Notes: generated by a model from the sequence alone, not told the origin. A stretch of 64,000 bases of DNA from Owenia fusiformis (GCA_903813345.2 CAIIXF020000009.1:32460740-32524739), one strand, 5' to 3'; numbered from the stretch's first letter, positions 38,044 through 48,935 are shown. A program made the numbers and translations.

Positions 38044-38300
38044 TTACCACCTGATTGTGGTAACACTTGCCCAGTCTCAAACAAACGTCACCACCTTATT
38101 GTGATAACACTTGCCCAGTCTCAAAAAATGTTACCAACTGATTGTGGTAACACTTGCCCAGTCTCAAAAATTGTTACCACCTGATTGTGATAACACTTGC
38201 CCAGTCTCAAAAAATGTTACCACCTGATTATGGTAACACTTGCCCAGTCTCAAAAAATGTTACCACCTTATTGTGGTAACACTGAATGCCCAGTTGCAAA
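38044..38300. repeat. ~43-bp hairpin minisatellite, 6 copies
   Basis: Each unit has GTTACCAC-CTGATT-GTGGTAAC, a perfect 8-bp hairpin, followed by ACTTGCCCAGTCTCAAAAAA. Units begin near 38044, 38087, 38131, 38174, 38217 and 38260. Confidence 0.85.
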
Positions 38301-39062
38301 AATGGGTTTGCAATATCAATATCACCAGTTCTTGGTAATGAAATGTGAGCTTTGTCAATAACCTATTGTTTCAAATATTTCGAATTTTCTTCAACATGAT
38401 TTTCTCTTCGTATACTTTTTATCCACCGTCCTACTCCTTGAATCTCAGATCTGAATCCTATTACAGTTCGAATCTAACTAATCAGATTTCCAAGTCACTG
38501 TAACTGATCGTGTTCACTTGCTTCTAATGAGCCAGCTCAACGACAGAATTTATTATTGTCAAATAAGAGTTCCATTTAGAAAGTTCTTTATTCCACTCTA
38601 GAATTTATGCTACGCTCTATCAGCAGTCTTTATAGGCAACCTTGATTTGTTTATGGTGAAAAAGGTTAGTTTAAGATTCCTTAGAACTCCCGGTTGAATG
38701 TTTTAAATTGAAGTTTACTGATTGAAATTGGGATACTATAACGTATCTACACTCTCCATTTAGGAGGTCATATACATTCAACAAAGTCGCAAGCATTAAG
38801 GATATAAATGACATTACAACAAACAGTGAATGTCAACTGAAATTTTATAGGTGTGACCTGAACAAAACAAATTGAACAAATGAGTTTAGAACCTGACACC
38901 CAGTACCTGTAATTAATCCAGGAATACAGGCACTTCCCATTACAGTAAAATAACATGTATAAATGGCATTTTAAATTGCTGAGATAAACATTTACTCTTT
39001 TTGGCTATTGTTCAAATTCAGTGAGAATAGAATTCAATTTAAATATTATATTTTCCTCTCTA

Positions 39063-39331
39063 CTTACAACATGATATTGGCCTATGCTTTTACCTTTAAT
39101 ATTATGTAAGCCTATCCTTTTACCATTAGCATTATATTAGCCTATTCTTTTGATATTAGCCTATCATTTTACCTTTGGTATTACATTAGCCTATCATTTA
39201 CATTTAACATTATATAATCCTATCATTTTAGCCTTAGCATTACATTAGCCTATCATTTTATATCTAACATTATATTAGCATACCATTTTAACTTTGACAT
39301 CATATTAGCCTATTCTTTTACCTTTAGCATA
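39063..39331. repeat. ~30-bp ATTAGCCTATC minisatellite, left part
   Basis: Units of the type CATTATATTAGCCTATCATT then TTACCTTTAA. The array is interrupted by the transposon at 39339 and resumes at 40094. Confidence 0.78.
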
Positions 39332-39338
39332 ATATAAA

Positions 39339-40086
39339 CAGAGATCACGATAGTTGAAAAAACTTGTTAGCCATTGTGGCTAAATCTTCCAAAAAAAATT
39401 TCGCCAACCAAAATATGAATTAGCCATTTTGAAAAACCGTAAAAAAGGGAACATTAAAAATGATGCAATGTCTGATGATGACAGTTTCACTTTCAGTTTC
39501 ACGTCAATTAAAATTGAATGTAAAGCATCTGCCGCGAATGTGATCGGCATTTCACATAGTCTGCACGGTGTAATATCACCAATTCGTTTACCTTGTGATA
39601 TCGGAGTCCCAAAATACTTCCAAACTGCCGACTTTTTCGACTTAGATGCCGGCTCGATTTTTCAATTTCTTTCCTACATCCGGCATACTGATAATGCACT
39701 CGATTTGCGAACGACGATGAAGAAATTTACGAACAAGCATTACCATCTACCTGAAATCGCGGGTCCGTTAATAACACTTTTCAATGCAAAGAAGTGTAAA
39801 CTAGGTACGAGGTAAGTGAAAATATTTAATTTTTCAGAACGAAGTCGGAGGTGTTCCTCGCTATTTATACACGTTTTTATGCATTCTAGGGAAGGAATAT
39901 ATGTACCGATATTAACCCTTTCTGTCCCATGTCCCGAACCGAAGCATCTGGACCGAAATTCGGTCAAATATCGGGAAACCGTGACAACTCTAATTCGCCA
40001 TAACTGCGAAATACCTTTACATATTTTTCGCCACCTCTTTCGAAAATTCGCGATTGGCGAATGGCGAACGTCTACCGTGATCTCTG
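39339..40086 (+). mobile_element. Non-autonomous hAT-like element, copy 2 (748 bp)
   Basis: The same 15-bp terminal repeats as copy 1, with one G/A difference between the two ends, are flanked by a 7-bp duplication ATATAAA (39332-39338 and 40087-40093). It has inserted into an older minisatellite of ATTAGCCTATC-type units that resumes after the element. Subterminal regions carry short inverted blocks (TTCGCCA and TGGCGAA). It contains an uninterrupted exon-like ORF. Confidence 0.82.
39468..39811 (+). CDS. Exon-like ORF carried by transposon copy 2
   Basis: The ATG at 39468 opens a frame beginning MSDDDSFTFSFTSIKIECKA and ending NAKKCKLGTR, about 115 residues. The frame closes at a TAA that overlaps a consensus donor: ACGAG|gtaagt, with the splice point after 39811. 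An ORF ending exactly in a donor looks like a captured first coding exon rather than a transposase. I see no BED finger or hAT dimerisation motif. Copy 1 carries the same segment with a frameshift, so it is not intact in both. The product is unrecognised. It is either a host exon fragment carried by the element or part of an autonomous parent's accessory gene. Confidence 0.35.
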
Positions 40087-40093
40087 ATATAAA

Positions 40094-40230
40094 CCAATTA
40101 TTTTACCTTAAATATGATTTAGGTCTATCCTTTTACCTTTACCATTTCATTAACCATTACATTTAGCATTATATTAGCCTATCATTTTCCTTGAACATTA
40201 CATTAGCCTTCCTTTTACTACTAACACTAA
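40094..40230. repeat. ~30-bp ATTAGCCTATC minisatellite, right part
   Basis: More diverged units (GGTCTATCCTTTTACCTTTA, CATTATATTAGCCTATCATT) continue the array after the transposon. Confidence 0.7.
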
Positions 40231-40925
40231 ATTAGACAATCCTTTAAATCTTGAACATTTTGTGAATGCGTAAATTCAGGCTTGCAAACATGTTCAGCAT
40301 TCTGATGTATTCATCGCATTACCTTACATATAACACTTTACATTTAAACATTTTTTTCTTTAAACAGTCAGTCAATCACCAAATTATATCCCCTGAACTA
40401 TTCCAACAAATACAGTATAGGTTTGACTTGTTATTATCACAAATATCATAAATGTCCTTGTGATATGAAATCTCAGCTCACACACAAATCCACTACAATT
40501 ATGAGTACCTGTTTATCCTAATCCAATAATCCATAGATAGCCATGCATCATTTCAACGGATTATCCACACACTTGTTCGCAAAATCTGACAATTTGTGAA
40601 ATGTTTTATCGTGTAATGTTCGCACTCAGTGTTTTATGCATACTAAGTTATAACGTGGGGTAATTTAGTTTGGTAATTTGTTTTGATTATGCAGATAGGA
40701 AAATATCCATAATTGCCTAGAGAAATGAGGTGAAAATAGGCAGCATTTTATAATTAGATGACCATGTCCATGTATATATCATACACCCACCCTCGCAAAA
40801 GGCTATTTGGTCATTAATGTTGTACGAGTAATAGTACAAATGGATGGTTTGCGTACCCGGGTTCATGTATTTATTTATTAAGTTCTAGAAAATTAGACTG
40901 GTTCAGTCCATTGAACACTCACGGT

Positions 40926-40976
40926 TCACAAAAAAGTTGCTAACTAACAATATGTCAACACTATTGGTGATGACAT
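40926..40976 (+). repeat. Dispersed GGCATTAACATG family, 3' fragment
   Basis: Only the 3' part is recognisable: ACAAAAAAGTTG, ACAATATGTCAACAC and GGTGATGACA. Confidence 0.4.
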
Positions 40977-41950
40977 ACTAATACACAAACCTTGTTTATG
41001 AAAATACAGTACATATTTATATCAAAGCTTGAAATACTTTAATATATACCCTTGCCAATCAGTTAACTACACTGCCCTCTGATTATTTCAGATAATTCTC
41101 CAAAAATTTGATGTAAAATTAATGTTGGCAACTTACATGCAGAATAAACAATGTCTTGTTATCCCAATAAAAGACTCTGATTTGATATACAGCAGGCTAT
41201 ATCAAAGAATCATTTTGAATTTCAGAGATAAGACATAGTTCGACTCTTGTGGAGGGTAATAAGAAGCGAAGTGTTGTTAATCACGGTAGAAATCAAGGAA
41301 CTGGATGACACACAATATCAAACTGCACTTTGGGACCAGAAGACATATTTTTCACCAGATATAGATTTGGTGACATTTTTTTAATTAGGACATCAATTCG
41401 TGTCATCTAGGCTAGTGTAATCAATGAGATAAAGTCAACATGGGGTAATAGGCAAGCAGAAAAATTATCAAATCTTCAAATTGGGTCCTTTACACCTAGC
41501 TAGCCCATAATCCATATTCAAGCATGCCAAGTGTGTCTCAGCCAATCAGCTTAAAGCATTCCAGTGTGTTAATTTATTGATATATGCATGGAAATGATTT
41601 TGCTTTGCATTTAAATTTTGATAAATGCACAGTCTGAGCAGTACTATTCTTTAAAAAGCGGTGACAGCATATCACCCGTGCGTTCATTTTAGTCAATGCT
41701 ATGATTTTCCAACTAAGTATTCATAATTTTTCTGCATCAGATTAATTATTTCATTTCCTTTAATATTTTGACAAACAAAACTGTCTCAGTAGTTTTTAAA
41801 TGAATATCAATTGTAACCCAACACCCCTATTTAGTATTTCTAAATAATAAACTTGTCCAAAAACTTAATTTCTTCAAAGACAACAATCTTGTAGATGTAA
41901 ATTGGTGAACTGTTCTACTTCATCATTGACCAGAGACATGTTTGAATCAC

Positions 41951-42115
41951 AATAAAGAATCAGGTATCATGCTATATTGGAAATATAAAGGCATTCATGT
42001 ATGAACTAACCCATTTTGATAATGCACTCAGGCTTCACCTTCGTGCATTATGAGTATGGGTTACTACACTCATGCTTTTATATTTGCAATATAGCATGAT
42101 ACATGATTCTTTATT
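41951..42115. mobile_element. 165-bp palindromic MITE
   Basis: AATAAAGAATCAGGTATCAT at the left pairs with ATGATACATGATTCTTTATT at the right. Pairing continues, imperfectly, to the centre (GATAATGCAC with GTGCATTATG). Confidence 0.75.
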
Positions 42116-43900
42116 CTTTAATTAACATCCATGTCTTTGATTTCAATTGCCCAAGGTGACAAACACTTCTAAGACCCAGTTCTTGTCTTTGATCCTAAAG
42201 TACACCAATAAATAAAAAATCAAAATATTCTAAAACTTAAAGACTTTCATATTGTTATTCTTTGCTGTAAGTATTAGTTTGGAAAATTGCATGTGGACCT
42301 TAGTAATAAGCACTTGTCATGTAGCTTACTAGGCAAGATTTTTTTTGTATTTACAGAAAAGACAACTTGCAACAAAATCTGTTGTTGGTGCAAAGTTCAG
42401 AGTTCTGATTGATTAAATTGGGGAACAGAGTTAGAGAATGAGCCCTTTCAGGTGTATCACAATTCATATTTAGTACAACGAAAGTAAATTTGCCATATTT
42501 GTATTTTGATATATGTTTGATGTTTACTACAGGGCACACATCTATGCCATTTTGAATGATGTTAATGATCTGAAGAGCATTGCTCTGTCGTGATAAAAAC
42601 AAACTAGGGATCTATATCGAGTCTACATCTACAATTATTCTCTTGTACTTCAAGGATTTAGTTATTTGAGACATGTTGAAAGTTGAATGACTCCTCCTTG
42701 AAGAGACAATTTGCTAAATATGGTCACAGTTATCAGGTACAATGATACTTATGTTGAAAGTTGAATGACTGCTCCTTCAACAGACAATCAAAAGAGTTTC
42801 AATTACAGGTTACTAAATTGACTTCAAAAAGAAGGAATCTCCCACATATAATTCATTAGCCATTGTTCAACCACCTACACATGCAACCATCATTGTCAAG
42901 AACACTTAAATGAAAAACATGCAAGACAATGCCTAGAACCTACCAACAGTGGAGATCACAGCCTTCCATCAGTTCCTTTCTGGGACATTTGCCACTTACG
43001 AAAGAGAAAAATGTGATGAGTATCACAATGAGTTTTAAGCAATCTGAATTATCAGAATCTCTCTTTATCTAATGCTTGTGAGAGATCTAATCTTTCTAAG
43101 GGAGAGCTTAGGCTATTGAACTTACAATAGAGTTGAACACTCCCTTGGGAGCGATGTGGTTTCAAAGCAGTACAATAACATCTTCATTGAAGTAAGCTAT
43201 TTTTCTAGGTGGGACCACTTCCAAGCCATGATCGACCATTCATAAGCGATAATACCTCGATAAAATCATGTACGTTTTAATCCAATGGTTTTCAGACTTA
43301 TGACTTGTTGCATTTCAAAAATGGCAATGAGAGCAGCTCAAAATGGGTTTTCAGATATAAATGAAAATGGATGGAGTACCTTAATTAACCTTCTGAAGCT
43401 AGTGATTAGATGAAATAATCGCCAAGGTGACAGTAGTGAGCTCATTAAGTACATGCCCCCATATGAAATCCCATTACATGGAAATTTCAAAATACAAGGT
43501 CTTAAGCAGAGTACAATAAACAGAGATAAATTAGCAAGGACTATAGTTAACATAAATCAAGTGCCTACTCTAAATCATGTAATAAATGTATTCATTTACA
43601 AAGAGAAAACCTGTAGCAGAAAACATTTGTAAAATTGAAATTGTACTTTCAGTCCAGGCAGGGATCATAAGATACAAGGGAGCAGAACAAAAATAGTAGC
43701 TGAGTACATAAGTTGACAGTTACAATACCTTCATACATCCATGGAATTAGAAAGTCCCTCCAATAAAAAAACATTATTATACATTATACATATTCTTCAA
43801 ATAAATCAACTGATTTCTTTATTATTTATTTAGAATAGTGTCTCATGTAATCCCAATAAACTATATCCAATAATAAGGTATGTACTTGTACAGTATATAT

Positions 43901-43908
43901 ATACAGAG
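43901..43908. repeat. 8-bp target duplication ATACAGAG (left)
   Basis: Exact match to 44628-44635 on the other side of the hAT-type MITE. The right copy is also the first bases (TA+CAGAG) of a Tc1/mariner-type MITE. Confidence 0.85.
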
Positions 43909-44627
43909 TAGAGGTGTCAAGTATTAACCGGTTAACCGGTTAACCGCCGATAATGGCTTGACCGGTCTGAGTTTTTATGGGCGGTTAGTTGACCGTGTAT
44001 AATTCTGTTATTTCCCGCGCTTATTTTGCATGCTAATCCGTTTGGTTTTATGGTGTCCGTTTCACGTAAGCTACTCATACATGTCATAAGTCCCATAACT
44101 CCTTACAAACATCCAATCAGCAACTTTAATCCCTGCCACGTTGCTTTCCCGCGCTTACTTTGCATTTTAATCTGTTTGTTTTCCAAGCGTCAGTTTCATG
44201 TGAGCTACTCATACATGTCATAAGTTCGAGAACTCCTTACAAACATCCAATTAGCAACTTTAATCCCTGCCACGTTGCTTACCCGCGCTTACTTTGCATT
44301 TTAATCTGTTTGTTTTCCAAGCGTCAGTTTCATGTGAGCTACTCATACATGTGATAGGTCCGATAATTCCTTACAAACATCCAATCAGCAACTTTAATCC
44401 CTGCCACATTGCTTTCCCGCGCTTACTTACATAGAATAGCGTAAAGCTTGACGAACGTAAAAAATAAACGCCGATATATCATTTTTCCAATTTTTTCAAC
44501 TTTCAAGATCGAAGATGAAGATTTCATTTGAAATTATAAGTTCAAATTTCCCGCCGGTTAACCGACTTTAACCGGTAAAACCCCCCGGTTAACCGGTTAA
44601 TGCTCAAGCGGTTAATTGACACCACTA
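43909..44627. mobile_element. hAT-type MITE, 719 bp, inserted in another MITE
   Basis: Ends TAGAGGTGTCAA and TTGACACCACTA, then inverted ACCGGTTAACCGG blocks, with an exact 8-bp target duplication. Inside, three ~134-bp tandem units (44026, 44160, 44294) contain CATCCAATCAGCAACTTTAA and CCCGCGCTTACTTTGCATTT. Confidence 0.88.
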
Positions 44628-44630
44628 ATA

Positions 44631-44844
44631 CAGAGTGGGCCAAAAACATCCACATTTTGTTAATAATTGCACCCCTGTAAATTTGCATTTACATCCCATA
44701 TAAATGATTGTTATAAAAATACCCAGAGATTTTGGACATAATTATACAATTGGATGCTGCATTTCAAAAAAAAGTTCCTGAAATTCAGGCAATTTAAACA
44801 AGATACAGCTACATAAAAAATGATACCATTCTTGACCCACCCTG
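44631..44844. mobile_element. Tc1/mariner-type MITE, 214 bp
   Basis: Flanked by TA (44629-44630 and 44845-44846). Left end CAGAGTGGGCCAAAAACATC and right end TTGACCCACCCTG are imperfect inverted repeats. Confidence 0.7.
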
Positions 44845-44846
44845 TA

Positions 44847-46771
44847 AATTTAGGAACATATTTGTAAGAGTGAATGTAACTATTGATGCTTCTTGACCAG
44901 CAAGGTTCAATATGACTTTTTGATATTTAATGTAGTCCCAATATTTAATATTTTTCCAATATTTTTGTAAAAATCTGAAAAATAGAACTCCCATCTACAA
45001 CTTTCCGACGTTTAATATTCTGATATTGCAATTTAAGAGTTGGAAAGATCTTGCAGAGGACACAGACTTCAGATTCTCGATGTGACAATAAAGTGTGCGG
45101 TTACCTTATACTTTAATCAAAGAGTCATAATAGAATGAAGGGGGTCATTGACACTATTTCTTCCCACATATGATGATCATCTTACTAAGTGGGATTTGTT
45201 TCCATGTAACTGGTTGTCTATTTCAGTGTTCCATTTATATTTTTTCCCTTCTGTCATTGCGCTTGTATAACTGTAAGGAGCTGAAAATTACTACTCCCTA
45301 GTATATTCCCAAAGATGTCAAAGTATGATTGATGAATGGATGAAGTACTTGCTAAAAATGAACATGGATAGTTCAAGGAAAAAATTGCATGGATAGATAC
45401 GCTAACTTATTTATCTTGTATCATTAAGCTTTGGATCTGCTCTCGTGGAGTGTCGCGATTGAGCGTTAAAATCAACAATGTTACATAATTACGACACTCT
45501 ATTAATCAGAATCAAAAATGTCTGATTTCTTTGAAAAACTAGATGAACTTCATCAATGATATATTTTTAAAGTCTATATCAAGAAGTAGTTATAACATCC
45601 TTTGGAATAAAACTGATCAATGAGTACATGTATGTGGCTTATGCGATTTTGCTACTTAGAACTACAAAATCATGCAACCAGCAAGGAACTTTTCCGTTTC
45701 AACACATCTTTAATACCCTAATAAGAATAGTCTCTGGAAAGAGAATGGTATCTGAAGATGAATGGTCTCTGAAAGAAGTATGGTTTCTGAAAATATGGAA
45801 TTTGAAAAAAATATGTAATCTTGGAAAAAGGTCCCTGGATAAAATCTCATGACTGTGTGTAATTTATCTTCATGTTTAGATAAATACATGAGAATGTTTC
45901 TCTATGACTATTCTCCATGACTATATAGGAGCAATTAAGCTCCCATATCTTAACATTACTGCTCATAACCTTCAATTATATTGTCTCTTCCAAGGCAATT
46001 GTTATCCTTTAAGAGACTGTATTAGGTAAACAATGGCATCTTCCCAATCTAATTAAAAGCTGTAGAAATTCCAGGAAGGGTCATTCATTAATTAGAGCTG
46101 TGGCATTTTACACCCTTGCTAATATACAACTTGGGATTCAACGTCTATCTCTTCATTTTTGTTCCTTGAAAATTCTCTTCAAAATTTGAATGAAACATCA
46201 GGTTTTCTGGTATTTTCATACATATAAGGATGTAAAACACATGTCTGTCCATGCTATACTTTGTTTATTCGTATTAGCTCTATTTTATTTCAGATCTAGA
46301 AAATTATACAATTAGATTTATATTCAGGACTTGCGCATGTATATTAGCTGAATGAGAGAATGTTGCTACTTGCCATGCAGCCCATGAGCCTTTACTTTTT
46401 ATGTTAACATAAACTGCTCATAGAATTTTAAATCAGTTTATAATAAAAACCAAAATACAATAAAACCTGCAGGTCTGAATGGCATTGACACGAGCCTCTC
46501 ATTGACTCCCATGTTAAAAAAACTTGAAATATGAACACCTGTAAATCCAAACACTTTTTAGATAAAACAGGTTTTACTGTCCATTTTCAAGTAACCATTG
46601 CTCCTTTCCATAGGACCTAAATGCAATCTCCTACAATGATGCCATCTTTCAATGGGTTAATAAAACAAAAACATAAATGGAGTCGGTCAATCTACTATTT
46701 CAAGTTGCTGAATACTAGCATTTCAAACATACAAGTAGACAACAACTAGGCAAAAATATTCAAAAATATAC
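44847..46771. other. Intron just downstream of exon B
   Basis: Contains the MITE at 46457-46580. A run of GGTCTCTGAAAGAAGTATGG-like short repeats at 45730-45840 makes a 74-codon open frame of no evident meaning. Confidence 0.4.
46457..46580. mobile_element. 124-bp MITE with ACAGTAAAACCTG ends
   Basis: ACAATAAAACCTG at the left and CAGGTTTTACTGT at the right differ by one base as inverted repeats. It lies 192 bp downstream of the exon B donor. The right terminus matches that of the 5945-6352 element. Confidence 0.65.
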
Positions 46772-46894
46772 CTTTTTTCTGTGGGTGGGGGTGGCGGGGT
46801 ATCAATCTGCGACGTCCTAGACCTGCAGCGCTATGACTTCGTGGACGGTGGTTGCTCAGATCCGGACTCCACTGAACATTTTTGCTCTTCTTTT
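46772..46894 (-). CDS. Exon B: symmetric 123-nt internal exon of the minus-strand gene
   Basis: The acceptor is aatctaatgaattttag and the donor is AAAAAAG|gtatat. Joined to the single base left by exon A, it is open throughout: E, KKSKNVQWSPDLSNHRPRSH, then SAAGLGRRRLIPRHPHPQKK, leaving one base. Length is a multiple of three and both borders are phase 1, so it can be included or skipped without changing the frame. The product is highly basic and proline-rich (RPRSHS, RRR, PRHPHPQKK), suggesting a phosphorylated linker or a nuclear or membrane-binding basic patch. A downstream acceptor (tgttcag) is also possible by sequence but breaks the phase with exon A, and the alternative frame hits TAG. 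No domain was recognised. It lies 338 bp downstream of exon A. Confidence 0.68.
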
Positions 46895-47232
46895 CTAAAA
46901 TTCATTAGATTAAAATTCAAAATATATTTTGTTGAGTTTTAAAAATTATTGTTGCTTTCTTATATCTTGAACCATCATATGATTGAAAGGAGGGCAGTGA
47001 TGGAACAATTTAATTTACTCAGTATTATTCAGTTTGTGTTTTTGTTTCTTTTATCTTACAGATGTATCTGCCTTCCCCCGCTATTTCTATGTTCAAGAAC
47101 GGTAGAGTAGGGTCATACTAAGGTCCTTCTGTGCTTTTACTAACAGATAACAGCAATAATTTAAAAAAATTTACCAGAAACTGGAAGTTTAATTTCTTTC
47201 TAACTATACTTAATGTTAAATTTTCAAATTAC

Positions 47233-47384
47233 CTGCAATAATTTTAGCAACTCCAGGAGTAGGTGGTTTGCCTAAGACTGGAGATGGGTTCCCGTTGTTA
47301 CTGTTGGGGCTGTCCTGTGGCAGGAACTTGTCTACTGGGATTGTGGGTAATGTGCGTGATCTTGTAAATGAGCGGCCATTTACA
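47233..47384 (-). CDS. Exon A: upstream internal exon of the minus-strand gene (152 nt)
   Basis: The acceptor is taatatttattttccag and the donor is ATTGCAG|gtaatt. It starts with one base completing a codon (so an upstream exon ending in phase 2 is required) and reads VNGRSFTRSRTLPTIPVDKF, LPQDSPNSNNGNPSPVLGKP, PTPGVAKIIA, leaving one base. RSRTLP fits the mode-I 14-3-3 pattern R-S-x-S/T-x-P, and several SP/TP sites follow. The composition (Ser, Pro, Asn) indicates an intrinsically disordered signalling or scaffold region. The other two frames contain stops. I could not find the preceding exon between 47.4 and 64 kb with confidence; it may lie outside the window. The family is unknown to me. 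Confidence 0.75.
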
Positions 47385-48324
47385 CTGGAAAATAAATATT
47401 AAAAGATGGCATAAGAGGAAGTCTTCTAATTTTCAATATAAATGGTACTTGTAGACGGTCAGGCAAAAGAGTGAATAGTTCATTTCTAAAAAATAATTCA
47501 TAGATCCCCCAGGAATTTATTCTTGGAATAAAACATATTCAGTCTCTCTCATGATATAGCATATGGTATATTTCAATGATATGATTTCACTGATATCATG
47601 GTCTAAAGACAGATATGAACATTTGTATATAATCAATCTATTATATTCTTCACATTTTTATTTTATTGCATTTCAGGGAACTAATTCAATGGTCCCTTGA
47701 GATCCTAAATGTGGTGTATCGTCATAGAAATAATTTACGCCTCTTGTTAATGTGTAAAACGTATATTTACATCATAATTATCACACAACATGTCATGTTT
47801 GTCAAAATTATCTATTTAGCAGCTTTCTAAATCTCTTAGTAAATGAAATAAAGAAAGGAATTTATGGATTAAATAATCATAAATCTTGTCAACAACTGAC
47901 AGAGAACATTATAACTGGTGGATAACCAACCTTATTGTTTTGTTTTTTAAGGTTATTTTATTTCCATATTTAAATCGTATATAGACATACAATGATACAT
48001 GAATACTTGAATATTTGAATACATGAATACTTATTGGTTCAATGTCAGCAAACCATTAAGGTACTAAATATTATAGTTTTAAATCACTTATATAGAATAT
48101 AGAGGTCATTTACTTGAAGGGATTGAATATGGGTTTTATTCCGAGGGACAATATGAAATTTCCTGAGGGCTAGAGGAAAAAATCAAATTGTCACATTTAA
48201 ACATATTAACTTCAAAATTGAAAATTTGAAAGCTTGAATTCCCATTTGGAACTTGTCGAGCTACTTGAACTCAATAGATGAGCATTTTTCAGATGATCTT
48301 TCAAAATATATGATAGAAATTATT

Positions 48325-48478
48325 GAAAGGATTGGTATCGGTATGGTGAACTGAATTGAACACATGTTTTTCTTACAATTACATCAAGGACCATGTCTTT
48401 TTACAGAATGTTTTCAATAATTGGTTTAAAAGAAAAACAATGTTGAATTCAGTTCACCATATTGATACCAATCCTTTC
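48325..48478. mobile_element. 154-bp inverted-repeat MITE
   Basis: GGATTGGTATCGGTATGGTG pairs with CACCATATTGATACCAATCC. Arms extend to about 37 bp through GAACTGAATTGAACA. Confidence 0.75.
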
Positions 48479-48672
48479 CACAATGGTGTAAAATGCAATT
48501 GTATTATGTTATTTTCAGTGTCCTACAAACAACATATTCTCACAACAAAGATATCACTTAAACTTTCACATAAAATATTCTCCCATTTAAAGTTCCAATT
48601 CATTCAAGCTCCTTAGATTTTAACATGGTAAATTCACCAGGTCAGCCTATGGAATGCCACTATATTCAAAAA

Positions 48673-48792
48673 CAAGGCATTAGCATACAAAATGTTACTA
48701 CCTTCCATTTGTTTCAAATACTAACCACCACCAAACACCATCCAAAACAAGTTAAGAGACAATAACAATTGTTACCAATTGTGGTGGTGACA
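48673..48792 (+). repeat. Dispersed GGCATTAACATG family, copy 5
   Basis: This is a diverged but full-length copy. The hairpin TTGTTACCAATTGTGGTGGT then GAC is present. Confidence 0.65.
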
Positions 48793-48831
48793 AACAGAAA
48801 TAACAGAAAAAAATAATAACATCTTTAAAGC

Positions 48832-48935
48832 AGAACACCTGTGTAAGTAGAACACCTGTGTAATTAGAACACCTCTGTAAGTAGAACACCTGTGTAATTA
48901 GAACACCTCTGTAAGTAGAACACCTCACCTCAATA
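48832..48935. repeat. 18-bp GTAAGTAGAACACCT array
   Basis: Repeated AGAACACCTGTGTAAGT and AGAACACCTCTGTAAGT units, five to six copies, sharing the motif at 5949-6019. Confidence 0.75.

Larger units (their letters stand above)
40231..43900. other. Intron B-to-D, mostly featureless
   Basis: Apart from the repeat fragment at 40926 and the palindromic MITE at 41951-42115, I see a short direct repeat (ATGTTGAAAGTTGAATGACT near 42673 and 42751) and nothing coding. Confidence 0.45.

Noticed and set aside
46772-46872. Exon B read in the frame ESGSEQPPSTKS-stop-RCRSRTSQIDTPPPPPTEK
   Set aside because: It looks protein-like but contains TAG. Using the upstream acceptor, the other frame is fully open and matches the phases of exons A and D.
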